Part shown: positions 49,901 to 60,449 of the stretch, piece after piece
How the letters are laid out: the number at the start of each line of letters is the position of its first letter
Position numbering within the stretch: position 1 is the first letter of the stretch
Origin: Rhyzopertha dominica
Lineage: Eukaryota > Arthropoda > Insecta > Coleoptera > Bostrichidae
Direction of reading: 5' to 3'
DNA length: 64,000 nt
NCBI GenBank assembly: GCA_025024175.1
Contig: QCXZ01000064.1
Span: 59,479,325 to 59,543,324, forward strand
Made by a program: the position numbers and the translations under genes
The notes under the pieces: generated by a model
Told to the model about the DNA's origin: nothing
Databases searched by the model: none
What the model saw: the letters and a program-made list of their open reading frames with translations, nothing else

Positions 49901-52900
49901 ATTGAACTGTTGGATTGTAGAACAAAACTATAAATTCGATCATAAATTATTTTTCCCCAATTTTGGGAATGTTCGAAATCAATGAAATGGAACTGTAGTT
50001 GGGTGCTTTATTCTTTTCAGAAGCTTTGTAAACAGGAATTACATCAGCTTTTTTAGGTGCATTTGGCCAAAGAGATGTTACGTTATTAACTCCGCCAGAT
50101 TTATGTTGCATGTCATATATTATTCTTTTTATTTCTACTGAATTTGTGGGTTTAAAAAAACTGTACTATCATTTATTTTTGGTAGAGTTGGTCTATCATT
50201 AGTAAATTTCACAAAAATGAGGGTTCATAAAATTTGCTATTTGCCTAGGTTCTCCTATTTTAATATTACTATTATCTCTATTCTTCCTTTTGTCTAATTT
50301 TTCATTAATTTGGTTCCATAACTGTTTAGAATTTTTGCTAAATGTTTCTACTAAATTTGTTTCATATTCTATTTTAGCGTCTTTAATTACTTTTTCCAAG
50401 GTCTTTAAGTACCCTTTGTATTAATTCTTTAGTGCTTCATTTTTTGGATCATGTTTCCAAATTTTATATTTTTCCTTTGTCTTATATAAAATTAATATTC
50501 CTTCCTAGGTTTATTATCCACCCTATTTTTATTTGTTACTTTATTTTCTAAAGACAAATTAATGGTTTTTTTTGCATTTTACTGATTAGTGACTCAATGG
50601 CAGCATGTGCTTTAGTCTCATTCATTAGATTTTATGTTATTAAACTGTAATTTTACGCAAATAAGAACGCAGTTTCTCAAATTTATACACTTAGAAGTTG
50701 CAAAGTAATAAATCTGCATTACATAATAATATAGAATTTCTGTGGTATAATGAAATCAAGATAGGATCTATATGATACTCGGAGGCGTATCCAGTTGTTA
50801 TTTTTATCATCGATTGTTTTCGAGGCTGACTTATAAGCCGTGTCAAGGACAAGGAGATCCTCCCATCCACGAGCCTTTGCATGAATTATGACAGACAAGA
50901 AGATAAAAAAACAATACACGCAGGTAGATTATCCATTTTAGCAGACTTATTGTATAGAATAGTTAGTCATATCGTGCTGGTGGCAACAGGGGCGTGTGAA
51001 TCATTTATTTGTTTGATTACAACATCTGGCAAACTGTTGCTTTTCCAATTTATGAATTTAAATGCGTCAATTATGACGAATTTCATGTTGTAGATTAATT
51101 ACTCTATTGTAGTAAACATATGTACTAAATATTTTATTAAAGAAAATACTTATAAACGAAATATGGACCGGTAGCATCATGTCCTGGATATCGTCTTCCA
51201 AACGGTATAGTTCATCTCTCTTATGATATATAGTTTTTTTAGTCTGTTATATTTCTTATTTATAAGCCATCATAGTCCTGTTTTTTATCCCTTTGTCACG
51301 CTACCTTCCATCCATATTAGTTTATCTTGTGTGAATTTTCTTCTACTTCTACATATGTTGTGGTTTTCTTCTTTGAAATACTCTACCCATCTTTTTAGCA
51401 TCTCTTCCTTACCACGTAAGTACTTATTGCTCATTATTATCCTTACAGTAGATGAGTTTCCTTTTTTTGTGGAAATGTCTAGGTTTTTTATTTCTCTGTA
51501 ATTTTTTTTGGTTTAATATCTTGAATAGCTTATTAGGATGACTTTTATCTACTGTTTTAGATATCCATACGGTTTTCTCATCCTAAATAATCTTTTNTGT
51601 ATTCCTATTTTTTGAGNTGCCCTGGTTGTGATTTGTTCTATTCTTACTATTTCTCTTCAAAAGACGATGACCTGACAAACCAGTCTCCTGTTAGTTGTAA
51701 TTTTTGTAATATTACTATATTTATTCTGAAACGCATTCTTGATGTCCTCTACTGTAATATTCTATACCAGAAGATCCATATTAACTGTTTTACAGAAGTC
51801 TACTACAGTTTCTTGGCCCACAAGCTTTTCTATACCGCATTTATTGCTTGTAGATCTTTATCGTTTTTCTAGGTTTGGTCTTCTACATCTTCCTTTTGCT
51901 CTTACTATTGAAAAAGAAACGTCATTGCCTCTTTAATTTTAAGGAAAATTTATAGAAAACTAACACAGTCAGATGTTACAATCCCGGCTTCTTCAAATCA
52001 ATTATGTTTTATAGTTTACTAAACAGACTAATAAATATACCACTTAGAAAAAAAAGTTTCGAAAAAAAATTGACGACAATTAAACAAATAGCCTTTAACA
52101 ATGGATATGACACAAAAATTGTGGTACAAATATTTAAAAATCAATATAAAATTAGAATACAAAGAATGCTGTACAATGCTAACAAAGAGAACATATTTTT
52201 GCCGCAGTGAATTATATCAAACGAGTTACTGTTTGTGTTAAAAATAGGCTGAATAGACTCGGAATAAAAGCAATAGAGGTTAATAAGTGCAATTTGGGAG
52301 GTCTTCTAGTTAACAATAAGCCAGAATCCAATAAATTGAACAAAAACTGCATTTACCAAATTAAATGCATGCAATGTGACACGATATAGATAGGACAATC
52401 AGGTAGAGCTATTAAAAACAGAATTAAAGAACATGTTGCGAATATAAATTCAAACTAAAGCACTACAGGTTTTGCTGANCATTGCGTAGAAAATAACCAT
52501 CACTTAGATGAAAACGACGTCAAATTTTTACATTGCGAAAGGAAAGGAAAAAACTGAACCTTTTAGAACTTTTGGAAATTAAAAAGGGCCAGCATCTGAA
52601 AAAACATTTGGCAAATACACAAATAGAAATTCCTACGTCCAGTACGCCTTTGATATTGCCGAAATTATAAATTCGACCTTCAAAACCCAGTACAACTGTA
52701 CTTTACAACCCCTGTAAAAAAAGGGGACGTAAACAAAATTCTGCACATCTGTGTTTAGTATAACGCTGTTATATCTCTTTGACAATGACCGTTTTAGGTC
52801 GAAACGATCGTCAGAGTTATCTGATAAATCCAGTGAGGCAAAGCACATAAGTTCAATCAGCTTGTTTCCAAGCTAACTAATTGATCTTTAATTTCCCTCT

Positions 52901-53540
52901 GAGACCCAAATTCGATCATTCTCATTGTAATTTTTTTTGACGTGTTTGTCATGTTTACCAATGGTTGGCCCGTTTTAGCATTGAAAACTCCTAAAATCAT
53001 TTTAACATAAAAAATATTTTTCGTTTTTTCTACGCATGTGTTATCTGTGCGGCAGTGTACATTTATTACAGTTATTTTTCGTAATGTAAAATTCATTAGT
53101 TGTTTTCCGTGTTTGTTTATCACCGTCACAGCACAAGGTTTCTTTGTGGTACTAACTCTACTTATCAATTCGGCAACTTCTCATTTTGAAATTTAAGGAC
53201 TATAAATTTATTACTATGGGAGACTACGCGACCCTGCCTAAAATAAACAATATCTTTACAAAATCCTAGTATCGCCACTGTTTAATCGAGGTAATTAACA
53301 ATTTTCCCGAGCATTCTAAAGAGGTAAACCGCAAATTAGAAGCGACACCATCCATAAATCCACCAACACAATTGCATTACGCCAATCTAGCAGCGCGAAA
53401 CTTTTCCAATTAACATAAAACACCCTTACATCCAGCCGCGACAGTCTGATGGCCTGCTGCAGGCTCCTGGTTGCCCACGAAGTTTCCGGATCAACGGACA
53501 CCACGGAGGCCAGGGAAGTCGGTTGGAAATGGGGTTGCAT
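40947..53540 (-). CDS. ZC2HC1-type C2HC zinc-finger protein
   Basis: Member of the ZC2HC1 (FAM164) family, function unknown. Four exons: 53430-53540, 49134-49862, 41494-41922 and 40947-41252, all joining in phase 0, giving 525 codons (524 aa). The junction of exons 1 and 2 reads IRLSRLD|ARFQQKQMQEKEEKL, a continuous coiled coil as in family members. Exon 2 has VRQMFDERRQKAGIDKSYPL and a low-complexity Asn/Asp-rich stretch. Two zinc fingers of form C-x2-C-x11-H-x3-C follow: Cys367, Cys370, His382, Cys386 and Cys480, Cys483, His495, Cys499. Between them are WRRTHEEFISAIRAAK and GGKISDLPPPPPSSNPDY, family hallmarks. Intron 1 (3.6 kb) and intron 2 (7.2 kb) are packed with mobile elements, while other genes in the window have compact introns. 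Exon 1 is the least certain part, supported by phase, coiled coil and local GC content. One N at 41006. Confidence 0.85.
42290..42560 (+). mobile_element. Penelope-like element fragment
   Basis: Plus-strand fragments read KILTEFTMELESNGKFGHIY (42310 on) and, after a frame change, KLKLSLPYVQGHLEKSKRIL near 42480. They match the region just after the reverse-transcriptase core of Penelope elements (KFTMExExxGxLPFLD... and LPYVxGxSExxxRIL). Decayed and truncated, inside intron 2 of the ZC2HC1 gene. Part of it also resembles a stretch next to the fragment at 60.45 kb (GGAATTAGAAAGCAAT), so they are probably the same family. Confidence 0.6.
43586..45760 (-). mobile_element. DD41D Tc1/mariner-type transposon, long TIRs
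   Basis: A 2175-bp element with TIRs of about 424 bp (43586-44009 and 45340-45760) that are nearly identical, flanked on both sides by TA. Termini are CAGGGTGTC. A second CAGGGTGTC lies at 43696, mirrored at 45651, again flanked by TA. Between the TIRs is one transposase gene on the minus strand. The high identity of the TIRs and a single disabling stop suggest recent activity. It lies in intron 2 of the ZC2HC1 gene. Confidence 0.9.
44117..45184 (-). pseudogene. DD41D transposase with one internal stop
   Basis: Transposase of the transposon at 43586-45760. The frame from ATG at 45184 to the TAA at 44117 is 356 codons and is interrupted only by a TAA at 44384-44386 (codon 267), within ATFG(stop)QWIGRG. 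N-terminus is a DUF4817-like helix-turn-helix (EMHFVYGLADGNAAEARRIY, RYPNRVVPSERTFVRLHARL), then a second HTH (NPSTSTRKLALQFNVCRHSI). DDE residues: Asp in LVLFTDEANFS, Asp in WFMHDGAPAH and Asp in SPDLNPLDYFFWG. I count 41 residues between the second and third, hence DD41D. The C-terminus ends ACIASAGSHFEHLI. The stop cuts off the third catalytic Asp, so this copy should be inactive unless read through. Confidence 0.9.
45761..49133. other. Rest of ZC2HC1 intron 2
   Basis: AT-rich intron without coding sequence that I can support; several open frames of 60-84 codons look random. A tiny inverted repeat at about 48644-48702 (atcGGGTGT ... ACACCCgta) has MITE-like ends. Confidence 0.4.
49930..50520 (-). 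mobile_element. LINE fragment: pre-RT linker and RT start
   Basis: Minus strand reads, with stops and frame changes, DPKNEALKN then KVIKDAKIEYETNLVETFSK and NSKQLWNQINEKLDKRKN, and nearer 50000 NVTSLWPNAPKKADVIPVYK with PNYSSISLISNIPKIGEK. The block K-x-A-x-V-I-P-x-Y-K ... NYxxISLxSxxxKIxEK is the start of non-LTR reverse transcriptases. Truncated on both sides, inside intron 1 of the ZC2HC1 gene. Confidence 0.7.
51180..51520 (-). mobile_element. Second LINE fragment
   Basis: On the minus strand 51420-51360 reads LRGKEEMLKRWVEYFKE, matching the eILxRWxEYFxxLLN block that precedes the RT domain in RTE/CR1-type LINEs. Flanking frames are broken. Short, decayed, not obviously part of the 49.9-kb fragment. 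Confidence 0.45.
51980..52720 (+). mobile_element. Penelope-like element with GIY-YIG remnant
   Basis: Plus-strand pieces: LTTIKQIAFNNGYDTKIVVQ and IQRMLYNANKENIFLPQ (52060-52210), then INYIKRVT..VKNRLNRLGIKAIEV and KNCIYQIKCMQCDTI(stop)IGQ followed by SGRAIKNRIKEH (to about 52430). The last part is the IYxIxCxxCxxxYIGQTGRxLxxRxxEH motif of the GIY-YIG endonuclease of Penelope elements, here with a stop in place of the tyrosine. The frame breaks again after 52450. A hammerhead-like fold follows at 52768-52825. Located in intron 1 of the ZC2HC1 gene. Confidence 0.8.
52768..52825 (+). ncRNA. Hammerhead-ribozyme-like motif (degenerate)
   Basis: Helix I could form from atatctct (52771-52778) and agagttat (52813-52820), 7 of 8 pairs. 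Helix II from gacc (52787-52790) and ggtc (52797-52800) with loop gtttta. GAAA follows at 52801-52804, then the self-complementary cgatcg as a short helix III and TC at the would-be cleavage site. The CUGANGA core box is replaced by ttgacaat, so activity is unlikely. Penelope-like elements are known to carry hammerhead ribozymes, and this lies just downstream of one. Confidence 0.35.
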
Positions 53541-54029
53541 CCCTTGGTTCGCCCATCAAGAGCTGGCACTTATTCAATTAGCTGCGGTCCGATTCGATTA
53601 CGAGTTTTACCGCGCCGGAATTCGCGACTTACTTTGCGGGCGAAGTGGATCAACTGGAGTGAGGGAAGAGGGAAAACATGCGCGGGTGGACGGTGGTCAC
53701 TAGGTTACGAAGGCGAAGTACACACTTGTTAAGCTTTACCGGGAAAGTGTTTTGTTAGGGGTTGTTGGAGGGTGCACATGCGAGAATCGATTCATTACGT
53801 TTTTTATGACATTGCTGCACGTGCTTCCATTATAATGAATGAGGTGCCTTTGCTATTTTAGGGCAACTGATGTTAAATATTACGATAAAAAGCTCCGTGT
53901 TATTCTTTATAAATGGAAATGGTAAAGGTCATAATACCGTCAATAAAGTATAGCATATGATTCAAAATAAGGGTTATTACGAAAAAAGTACTGAAACAGC
54001 CAACTTAAGATTTAAAAAGAGATTTATTT

Positions 54030-55090
54030 TGAGTTCATTGAAACAGCAGCCTGATGTTACTATGACAAAGATATAACGCCATCAAAATGTTTTCATAAAA
54101 ACTTATCTTTCTATCAGCATGTGGAAAGATGGATTGATCCTCAAACTATTTAATACTCTGAAATCTGGAAAGACTGTGAAGCTCATCGAGCGATGAGTAA
54201 CCCAGTCGAGAAAACTTCTGTATGCAGACGACATGGCATTGGCTTTGCAAAGTAAAGGCTTTTCTGTACCTGAATAAAATCTTTCAAGAGACATCNAGAT
54301 TATGAATTGCTATTTCAAAGCCTGGCGCTTGTGCCCTAATCCAGTGAAGACAGAAGTAACTTGTTTCATCTCAACAATCATCAAAAGAACAACTTAAAGT
54401 TATGTCAAATAAGATAATTCTCAAGCATAATTTCACGCCAAAATACCTTGCAGTGACTCTAGACACGTCTCTAACGTACAAGAAACATCTAGAAAACATC
54501 AGTAAAACATCAGNCTAGAAATAACATCCTGCATAAGCTTGTTGGTATTCTGTCTGCAAAAGGAAAGATTGACACTCAACTAAATACCGCAATGCGACTG
54601 GACCAATTAAGTAATCTCCATTACCTTGGCTTCCAAATCTTTCAAACATTGCTCCTCCGGAGATTCGCAGACAGTTTGCTACATATAAAGCTTGACAAAA
54701 ATATCAGTCAGCTTCTAATGAGTTTCTGATTTATCTGTGGACAGAAGATTTCCTTCGTGCTCCTTACATCGACGAAAATGGGTGGTGTTCTGTTTGGCAA
54801 CTTAAGAAACATGATATATTCAATCCACAGATNATAAACCAGCCTACAGAAAAGGTGGTTGGAACTGACCTCCCGAGAAAGTCTTGAGTCACTCTGAATC
54901 GCATTCGCACTGGTAATGGAAAATGCAACTTTTTTCTTAATACGAGTAAATAGGATCTATTAACCCTTCTTGTCTCCAAACAATTGAACATATTATGATC
55001 AACAGATGCCCCAGTACAGCATGGCCTGGTGGTTTTGCCTCCATCCATCGTATTGATGAAGGTGTTAAAGATTGGCGTAGGTACACATAT
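54030..55090 (+). mobile_element. Jockey-type LINE remnant (RT C-terminal half)
   Basis: Plus-strand reading gives the RT catalytic motif in KLLYADDMALALQSKGF (54211 on), then IMNCYFKAWRLCPNPVKTEV, LKHNFTPKYLAVTLDTSLTY with KKHLENI, QLNTAMRLDQLSNLHYLGF and a final IHRIDEGVKDWRRYTYC ending near 55090. Motif order matches the second half of RTs of jockey-type non-LTR retrotransposons. Many stops and frameshifts. The 5' part is missing. Confidence 0.75.
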
Positions 55091-55326
55091 TGCTAATCAT
55101 TACTCATTTGTTATTATACTTGGTTTATTACTTGTTTTTATTTACATATTGCATTTAAGCTTAGTTTGTAGTTTCATTGTTTTATATTATATTTTATGAA
55201 CCACGGTATAACAATGTATGATTTGTTTTAGTGTGTGTCATTTTGGGTTCGCTGCAGGCACTCTATAAAATACCTCTTTCAGCGGTTTTTTGAATTTTTG
55301 GAAATACCTAACCCTTGTTTTGAACT

Positions 55327-55659
55327 TTACTGCAAACTAGTACTACATTTATTAATTTGATCAATATGTCGCTTCCAAATAATATTCTCATTTACAGGTT
55401 TACAAAAATATGTAAAATCACCTAACTTTTCATCAATCACTGCTACAAATCGATTTCCCTGCCTAAATTTACAACACTGTTCTTTATTCACATATCTTAG
55501 CAAATCCAATCTAGTTTTTGGTTTGTATTTAAATACCAAACTTGAAGGTGTGACACCAGTAGAGGCGTGTATGTTGTTTCTATAACTGAATAAAAATCTA
55601 TTCAGTAGTGTAATAAAACCCACACCTTTATTAGCGTCATCCTTAATAGATTTCATCAA
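55327..55659 (-). mobile_element. Gypsy-type retrotransposon integrase fragment
   Basis: A 110-codon open frame on the minus strand: LLNRFLFSYRNNIHASTGVT, SSLVFKYKPKTRLDLLR, then FRQGNRFVAVIDEK and WKRHIDQINKC. This is the end of the integrase core (FLxxYRNxxHxxTGxxPxxLxFxxxxRTRLD) and the C-terminal domain of Ty3/gypsy elements. No LTRs were found nearby. A PBS-like site on the same strand at 57754-57773 could be the other end of the same decayed element. Confidence 0.75.
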
Positions 55660-56089
55660 ACTATTTTTGAGGTATGTAACAGTATTTTTCTATTTCAAAA
55701 TTGATTCATACAATTCAAAATTATTATGACAATTCCAAAAAAAGATAATAATAATAATAGTTGTTTTCCACTAGCTTACTAGAATATATTACAATAACAA
55801 ATCAACTTTTTAGAAGAAGAAGAAAACAAACTTATTGTTTACAAAAAAAATCTGCTTTTTGAGCTTTTAATTTACCAACTTTCTTAGGAATTACGATATG
55901 GTGAATGTTTACTTCATCCAAATAGAAGATCAGTTTTATAGAGATGATAGATGAATTTATCATTCCCTTTTGGCTCATGTATGCTCTCTAATAATTAAAA
56001 AAAGGGATTGTTCTGCAGTTAAAAACAGATGCACAAAAATCAAGTAGGGTGCGAATGGTAATTGTTAAATTTAGATAATTGCATTGGAA

Positions 56090-57246
56090 TAAATTGATAA
56101 ATTGTTCGTCGTCTTAAAAATATAAAACGTAGAGAGCTGTATAAATTCGTAAATTTTGACATAAACTTCAATCATTTGCATTAAGTAAATTCGGCATTGT
56201 AAAACAAATTTTATTTTTGAAAAATGTTTATTCAACAACAGTAATGTAATAAATGCTCAAAATGTCGCCCTCCGCTGTTTTCACAAGCTTGACTTCCTGC
56301 CCAAAACGATCTTTTAACATGCATTAACATTTCTGGAGTGATGGATCTACATGCATCACGTATTTTATTTCTAAATGTTCTACACTTTCAATTGGTCTTT
56401 GGTATACTTGCTCTTTTACAATTCCCCACAGAAAAAATCCAAAGGAGCAAGGTCCGGGCTTCACGGTGGCCAAGAATTAATTGAACCTCTTCCTATCCAT
56501 CGGTTAGGCAAAACCAAATCAAGATGTTTTCGCACTATTCTATGATAATGCGCAGGTGCCCCATCTTGTTGGGACCATATACATTGTCTTACTTGTAAAT
56601 TTACATTTTGGAGAAGTACCGGTAAAATGTTTCTTAAGATAAGTATTGCCGTTTAAACTATCGCGAAAAAAATAAGGCCCAACAATTTGATTCCCCAATA
56701 ATCCGCACCAGATATTCGTCGAGTAGATAGNTTGAAAACGTCCTTCTCGAATCCAACGTGGATTTTCTTGCGCATAATAATGCATGTTATGTTTGTTAAC
56801 TCTACCATTATTAGAAAATCTTACTTCATCTGAGAAGCAAATGTTGTCATAAAAACTCAGATTTAAATTTTGGTGTACCCGAAAAAAGTTACAACAAGCC
56901 AGTCTTTTAGGATAATCTGTCTCCTTTAAGGCCTGAACCAATTCAAGTGATACGGATGAAATTGATTGCCTTTAATTATTCGGTGTACTGAAGACAGACT
57001 AATACCGGTTGCTCTTGAGACTACCCTTCGACTAATATGAGGATTTTCATCAATCATTTCCAATTCTCGAATTTCATTGTCAGGGCCTGTTGCTGTTCTT
57101 TCTCTTGATTTTTTCAGTGGTTGCCAGTTTGTCTTTAAAGTTAATTCAAGTCTCTTGAAAATTGTATCGGCACATTGGCTATGAGAATGTATTTTGGGTT
57201 GCATTTTTAATTTCGTCTGGGTCATTATCGTTCGTGAAACATCCTG
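56090..57246 (-). mobile_element. DD41D transposon copy A, truncated
   Basis: Right end ends ACATCCTG next to TA and carries the 60-bp TIR; the left TIR is missing. Transposase pieces on the minus strand: ADTIFKRLELTLKTNWQPLK, ENPHISRRVVSRATGISLSS, ICFSDEVRFSNNGRV, AQENPRWIREGRFQ, IYSTNIWCGLLGNQIVGPYF, then QQDGAPAHYHRIVRKHLDL and SPDLAPLDFF with 41 residues between the Asps. Stops and frameshifts disable it. Compared with copy B it lacks about 196 bp near the N-terminus, which encode the first helix-turn-helix. Confidence 0.8.
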
Positions 57247-58308
57247 TATACAAATTCTAAATATTTTAAGTACTCAATTTTGCAAATCCTTTATTAAAAT
57301 CTGATACAGTATAATTTCTTTGTGCTAATCATCTGCCTCAGTTTGTTCAGCAAATTTTTGCAAGCAATTTTTGAAACTGATTTTCCTTAACTTGAAACGC
57401 TAGAAACATTTAATATGATTTGCTATTACCGTAAATTCAACGCTTGATCACGGTATAAAAAAGTTAGTTGTGTAAGACAATAAAATTATTAATCTGCGTA
57501 ATTTTTTGACATCTTAACGGTGATATTGTTGAATACTTGGCCCCACACCTAAATTTTCGGTGCTTTTTTGTCATATTGATAAAATTATTAAATTTTGATC
57601 TGTTCGGAAATCGAGCAAAAATTGTTTCAATTTTTTGTTGCAGTGTTTTTAGCGGGTTGGGTTATTTAACAAAAACCCCAAAGCTCTTATAGTGGCCGAA
57701 TCTTGTATAACAAAGACAGCCTTTTGACTCTTTTCCAAATTCACTCCGTTCGACCCTGGTCGCGCTGCCACCAAAAATCAATTACATCAATTCAGACAAA
57801 CTCCACAGCCAAGAAGACGAATGAACCTTGGGTTAGCGGTTCATGTGGGCTTCGGTACCAAGAGAACCAGACTCGTACCTGTCTGTGAAAGTGACATTGA
57901 ACGGTTGATTCACCTTAACGAGCNCCTTTGCTAAGGTTGGCCGGCCGGCCGTAACCGATGGCGGAGCGCCCACGTAAATGATTCATCGCCCCTGAAATTG
58001 TAGTCGGTTTGCAAGAAACAACGTTTCTTCCTTATATGGTGGCGTATTGCATAACGCTTAAAAATGGCACGCAAACAGACCAACATTTAGGCGGTTGTCC
58101 ATTAAAGGATTCGATTGTTCAGTAAGGATGTGGCGTTCAGATTTAGATGGACGCTTATGAGTAAAATATAAGGCTTCCAGGGGTTGTGATATTGTTTTGT
58201 TTCTAAGAAATCCCATATTTCATAACACTACATTCAAGAAACTGTAATCTAAACTAGAGAGCATAACTGTCTAAATTTCTGTGACCGAACGTCAAAAATA
58301 TGTTAATA
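57247..58308. other. Spacer between two DD41D copies
   Basis: No gene recognised. A short GC-rich patch (about 57740-57990, including ggccggccggcc) stands out from the AT-rich surroundings. It contains, on the minus strand, TGGTGGCAGCGCGACCAGGG at 57754-57773, which resembles an LTR-retrotransposon primer binding site. Confidence 0.4.
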
Positions 58309-59726
58309 CAGGATGTTTAACGAATGATAATGACCCTGACGAAATTAAAAATGCAACCCAAAATACATTTGCAGAGGTAAAATTGATAATTGTACATCGT
58401 CTTAAAAAATATAAAACGTAGAGAGCTGTATAAATTGGTAAATTTTGACATAAACTTCAATCATTTGATTTAAGTAAATTCGATATTGTAAAACAAATTT
58501 TATTTTTTTGAATGTTTATTCAATAACATTAATGTAATAAATGCTCAAAATGTCACCCTTCGCTGTTGTCACAAGCTTGAATTCGTGCCCAAAACGATCT
58601 TTTAACATGCATTAACATTTCTGGAGTGATGGATCTACATGCATGAGGTATTTTATTTTCAAAATGTTCTGTTCTACACTTTCAATTGATGTTTGGTATA
58701 CTTGCTCTTTTACCATTTCCTACAGAAAAAAAATCCAAAGGGGTAAGGTCCGGGCTTCTTGGTGGCCAAGGATTAATTGAACCTCTTCCTATCCATCGGT
58801 TAGGCAAAACCAAATCAAGATGATTTCGCATTATTCTATGATAATGTGCAAGTGCCCCATCTTGTTGGAACCATAGATCTTGTCTTACTTGTAAATTTAC
58901 ATTTTGGATTTTTTTAAATATTTAGATAAGTATTGCGGTTTAAACTATCGAGAAAAAAATAAGGCCCAACAATTTGATTCCCCATATTCCGCACCAGACA
59001 TTCGTCGAGTAGATAGTTTGAAAATGTCCTTCTCGAATCCAACGTGGATTTACTTGCGTGGTTGTTAACTCCACCATTATTAGAAAATCATGCTTCATCT
59101 GAGAAGCAAATGTCGTCATAAAATCTCAGATTTAAATTTTGGTGTTCCCGAAAAAAGTTACAACAAGCCAGCCTTTTAGGATAATCTGTCTCCTTTAAGG
59201 CCTGAACCAATTGCAAGTGATACGGATGAAATTGATTGCCTTTAATTGCCTTTAATTATTCGGCGTACTGAAGACAGACTAATACCGGTTGCTCTTGAGA
59301 CTACCCTTTGACTAACATGAGGATTTTCGTCAATCATTTCCAATACTCTAATTTCATTGTCAGGGCCTGTTGCTGATCATTCGCTTGACTCTTTCAGTGG
59401 TGGCCACTTTGTCCTTAAAGTTAATTCAAGCCTCTTGAAAATTGTATCGGCAGGAGCTCTTCTATTTGGAAAACGTTATCTGTATAAACGGGTAGCAGCG
59501 GAAGCATTTTTCTTGCATTCACCATAAATCAAAATAATATCTGTTTTTTCATCATTTGAATACGTTTTGACTTTTAATAAATACAGTCACAGGACCTATA
59601 GCGCATAGCAGTCATGGACTTAAAATAATACTACCATTATGTAAAATAACCACATTGGCTATGAGACTGTATTTTGGGTTGCATTTTTAATTTCGTCAGG
59701 GTCATTATCATTCGTGAAACATCCTG
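58309..59726 (-). mobile_element. DD41D transposon copy B, both TIRs present
   Basis: 1418-bp element flanked by TA. Both ends begin CAGGATGTTT and form TIRs of about 61 bp with few mismatches. The minus-strand transposase is decayed but keeps the N-terminal DUF4817-like HTH missing from copy A: SNDEKTDIILIYGECKKNAS, AATRLYR and FPNRRAPADTIFKRLELTL. Catalytic blocks parallel copy A but are broken by indels, for example around 58915 and 59060. Same family as copy A, in direct orientation 2.2 kb away. Confidence 0.82.
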
Positions 59727-59773
59727 TATTATTATTTATTAACTGCCACTGTGTTGTAACAATTGTGTTAAAA

Positions 59774-60028
59774 ATGCCTCGCGGAAGGTATCTGAGTGTC
59801 AAGAAAAACGTAAAATCTTGGCTTTTGGGGACGAAGGCTTTAGTCGCCGAAAAATTGCTCAAATAATTAACCGGTCTCGTAAAGTTGTCGCCAATTATTT
59901 GTTAAACCCTGAACAGTATGACACTATCAAAAAAGGTGGCCCTAAGAAAAAATTTCGCCCAGAGCCAGAGCCAGAGCCAGAGCCCAAAGCAATCACATTG
60001 GAAAACTTACTTATATTCACATTTTGAT
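59774..60028 (+). pseudogene. Tc3-like transposase N-terminal fragment
   Basis: Begins ATGCCTCGCGG (MPRGRYLS), then after one frameshift ILAFGDEGFSRRKIAQIINR and SRKVVANYLLNPEQYDTIKK, GGPKKKFRPEPEPEPEPK. This is the first helix-turn-helix and linker of Tc3-type transposases. The EPEPEPEP run stems from a small (GAGCCA)n expansion. No catalytic domain follows. It starts 48 bases after copy B ends. Confidence 0.7.
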
Positions 60029-60449
60029 AGAGATTGTTAAAATTCAACTTTTCAAATATTTGTTGACCTCTTCTTTTAGGGTTAATCTCACCATCATTAT
60101 CTTGTAATAAACCCTATTCAGTATTGACATCTGAATCTTCTACCCATTTTGGTACTCAAGAACCTTGGTTTTACTATGTGTCCCAAACTACTATAAACAA
60201 AGTACTTGCATGCTATATTATTGCCAAAATGTACTCGATTACCTATCATTACATTATATGTCTTTCTGTATGTATATATTTTCTTTTTCGCGTTTTATAT
60301 ACCTAAAAAATTGCTAAGCCAGTGGCATATAAGTATCTGTCTGTGTGTTGGTTTTGTGTAAACCTTGTGTCTTAACTGTCCACTGTTTATTCCTTAAATT
60401 TGGATATCCGAGAAATGTAAACTACTATTGCTTTCTAATTCCGTAGTAA

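Noticed and set aside
52857..53168. 103-codon minus-strand open frame with Cys/His, vaguely FLYWCH-like
   Set aside because: The conserved aromatic-Trp-Cys-His spacing is not there; similarity is too weak to call a domain.
57747..57773. tRNA-like 3' end (gttcgaccc ... gccacca)
   Set aside because: No cloverleaf can be folded upstream. It is better read on the other strand as a retrotransposon primer binding site, and even that is weak.
59456..59651. Apparent 196-bp insertion in DD41D copy B
   Set aside because: Translation shows it is the transposase N-terminal HTH, so it is ancestral and copy A carries a deletion.
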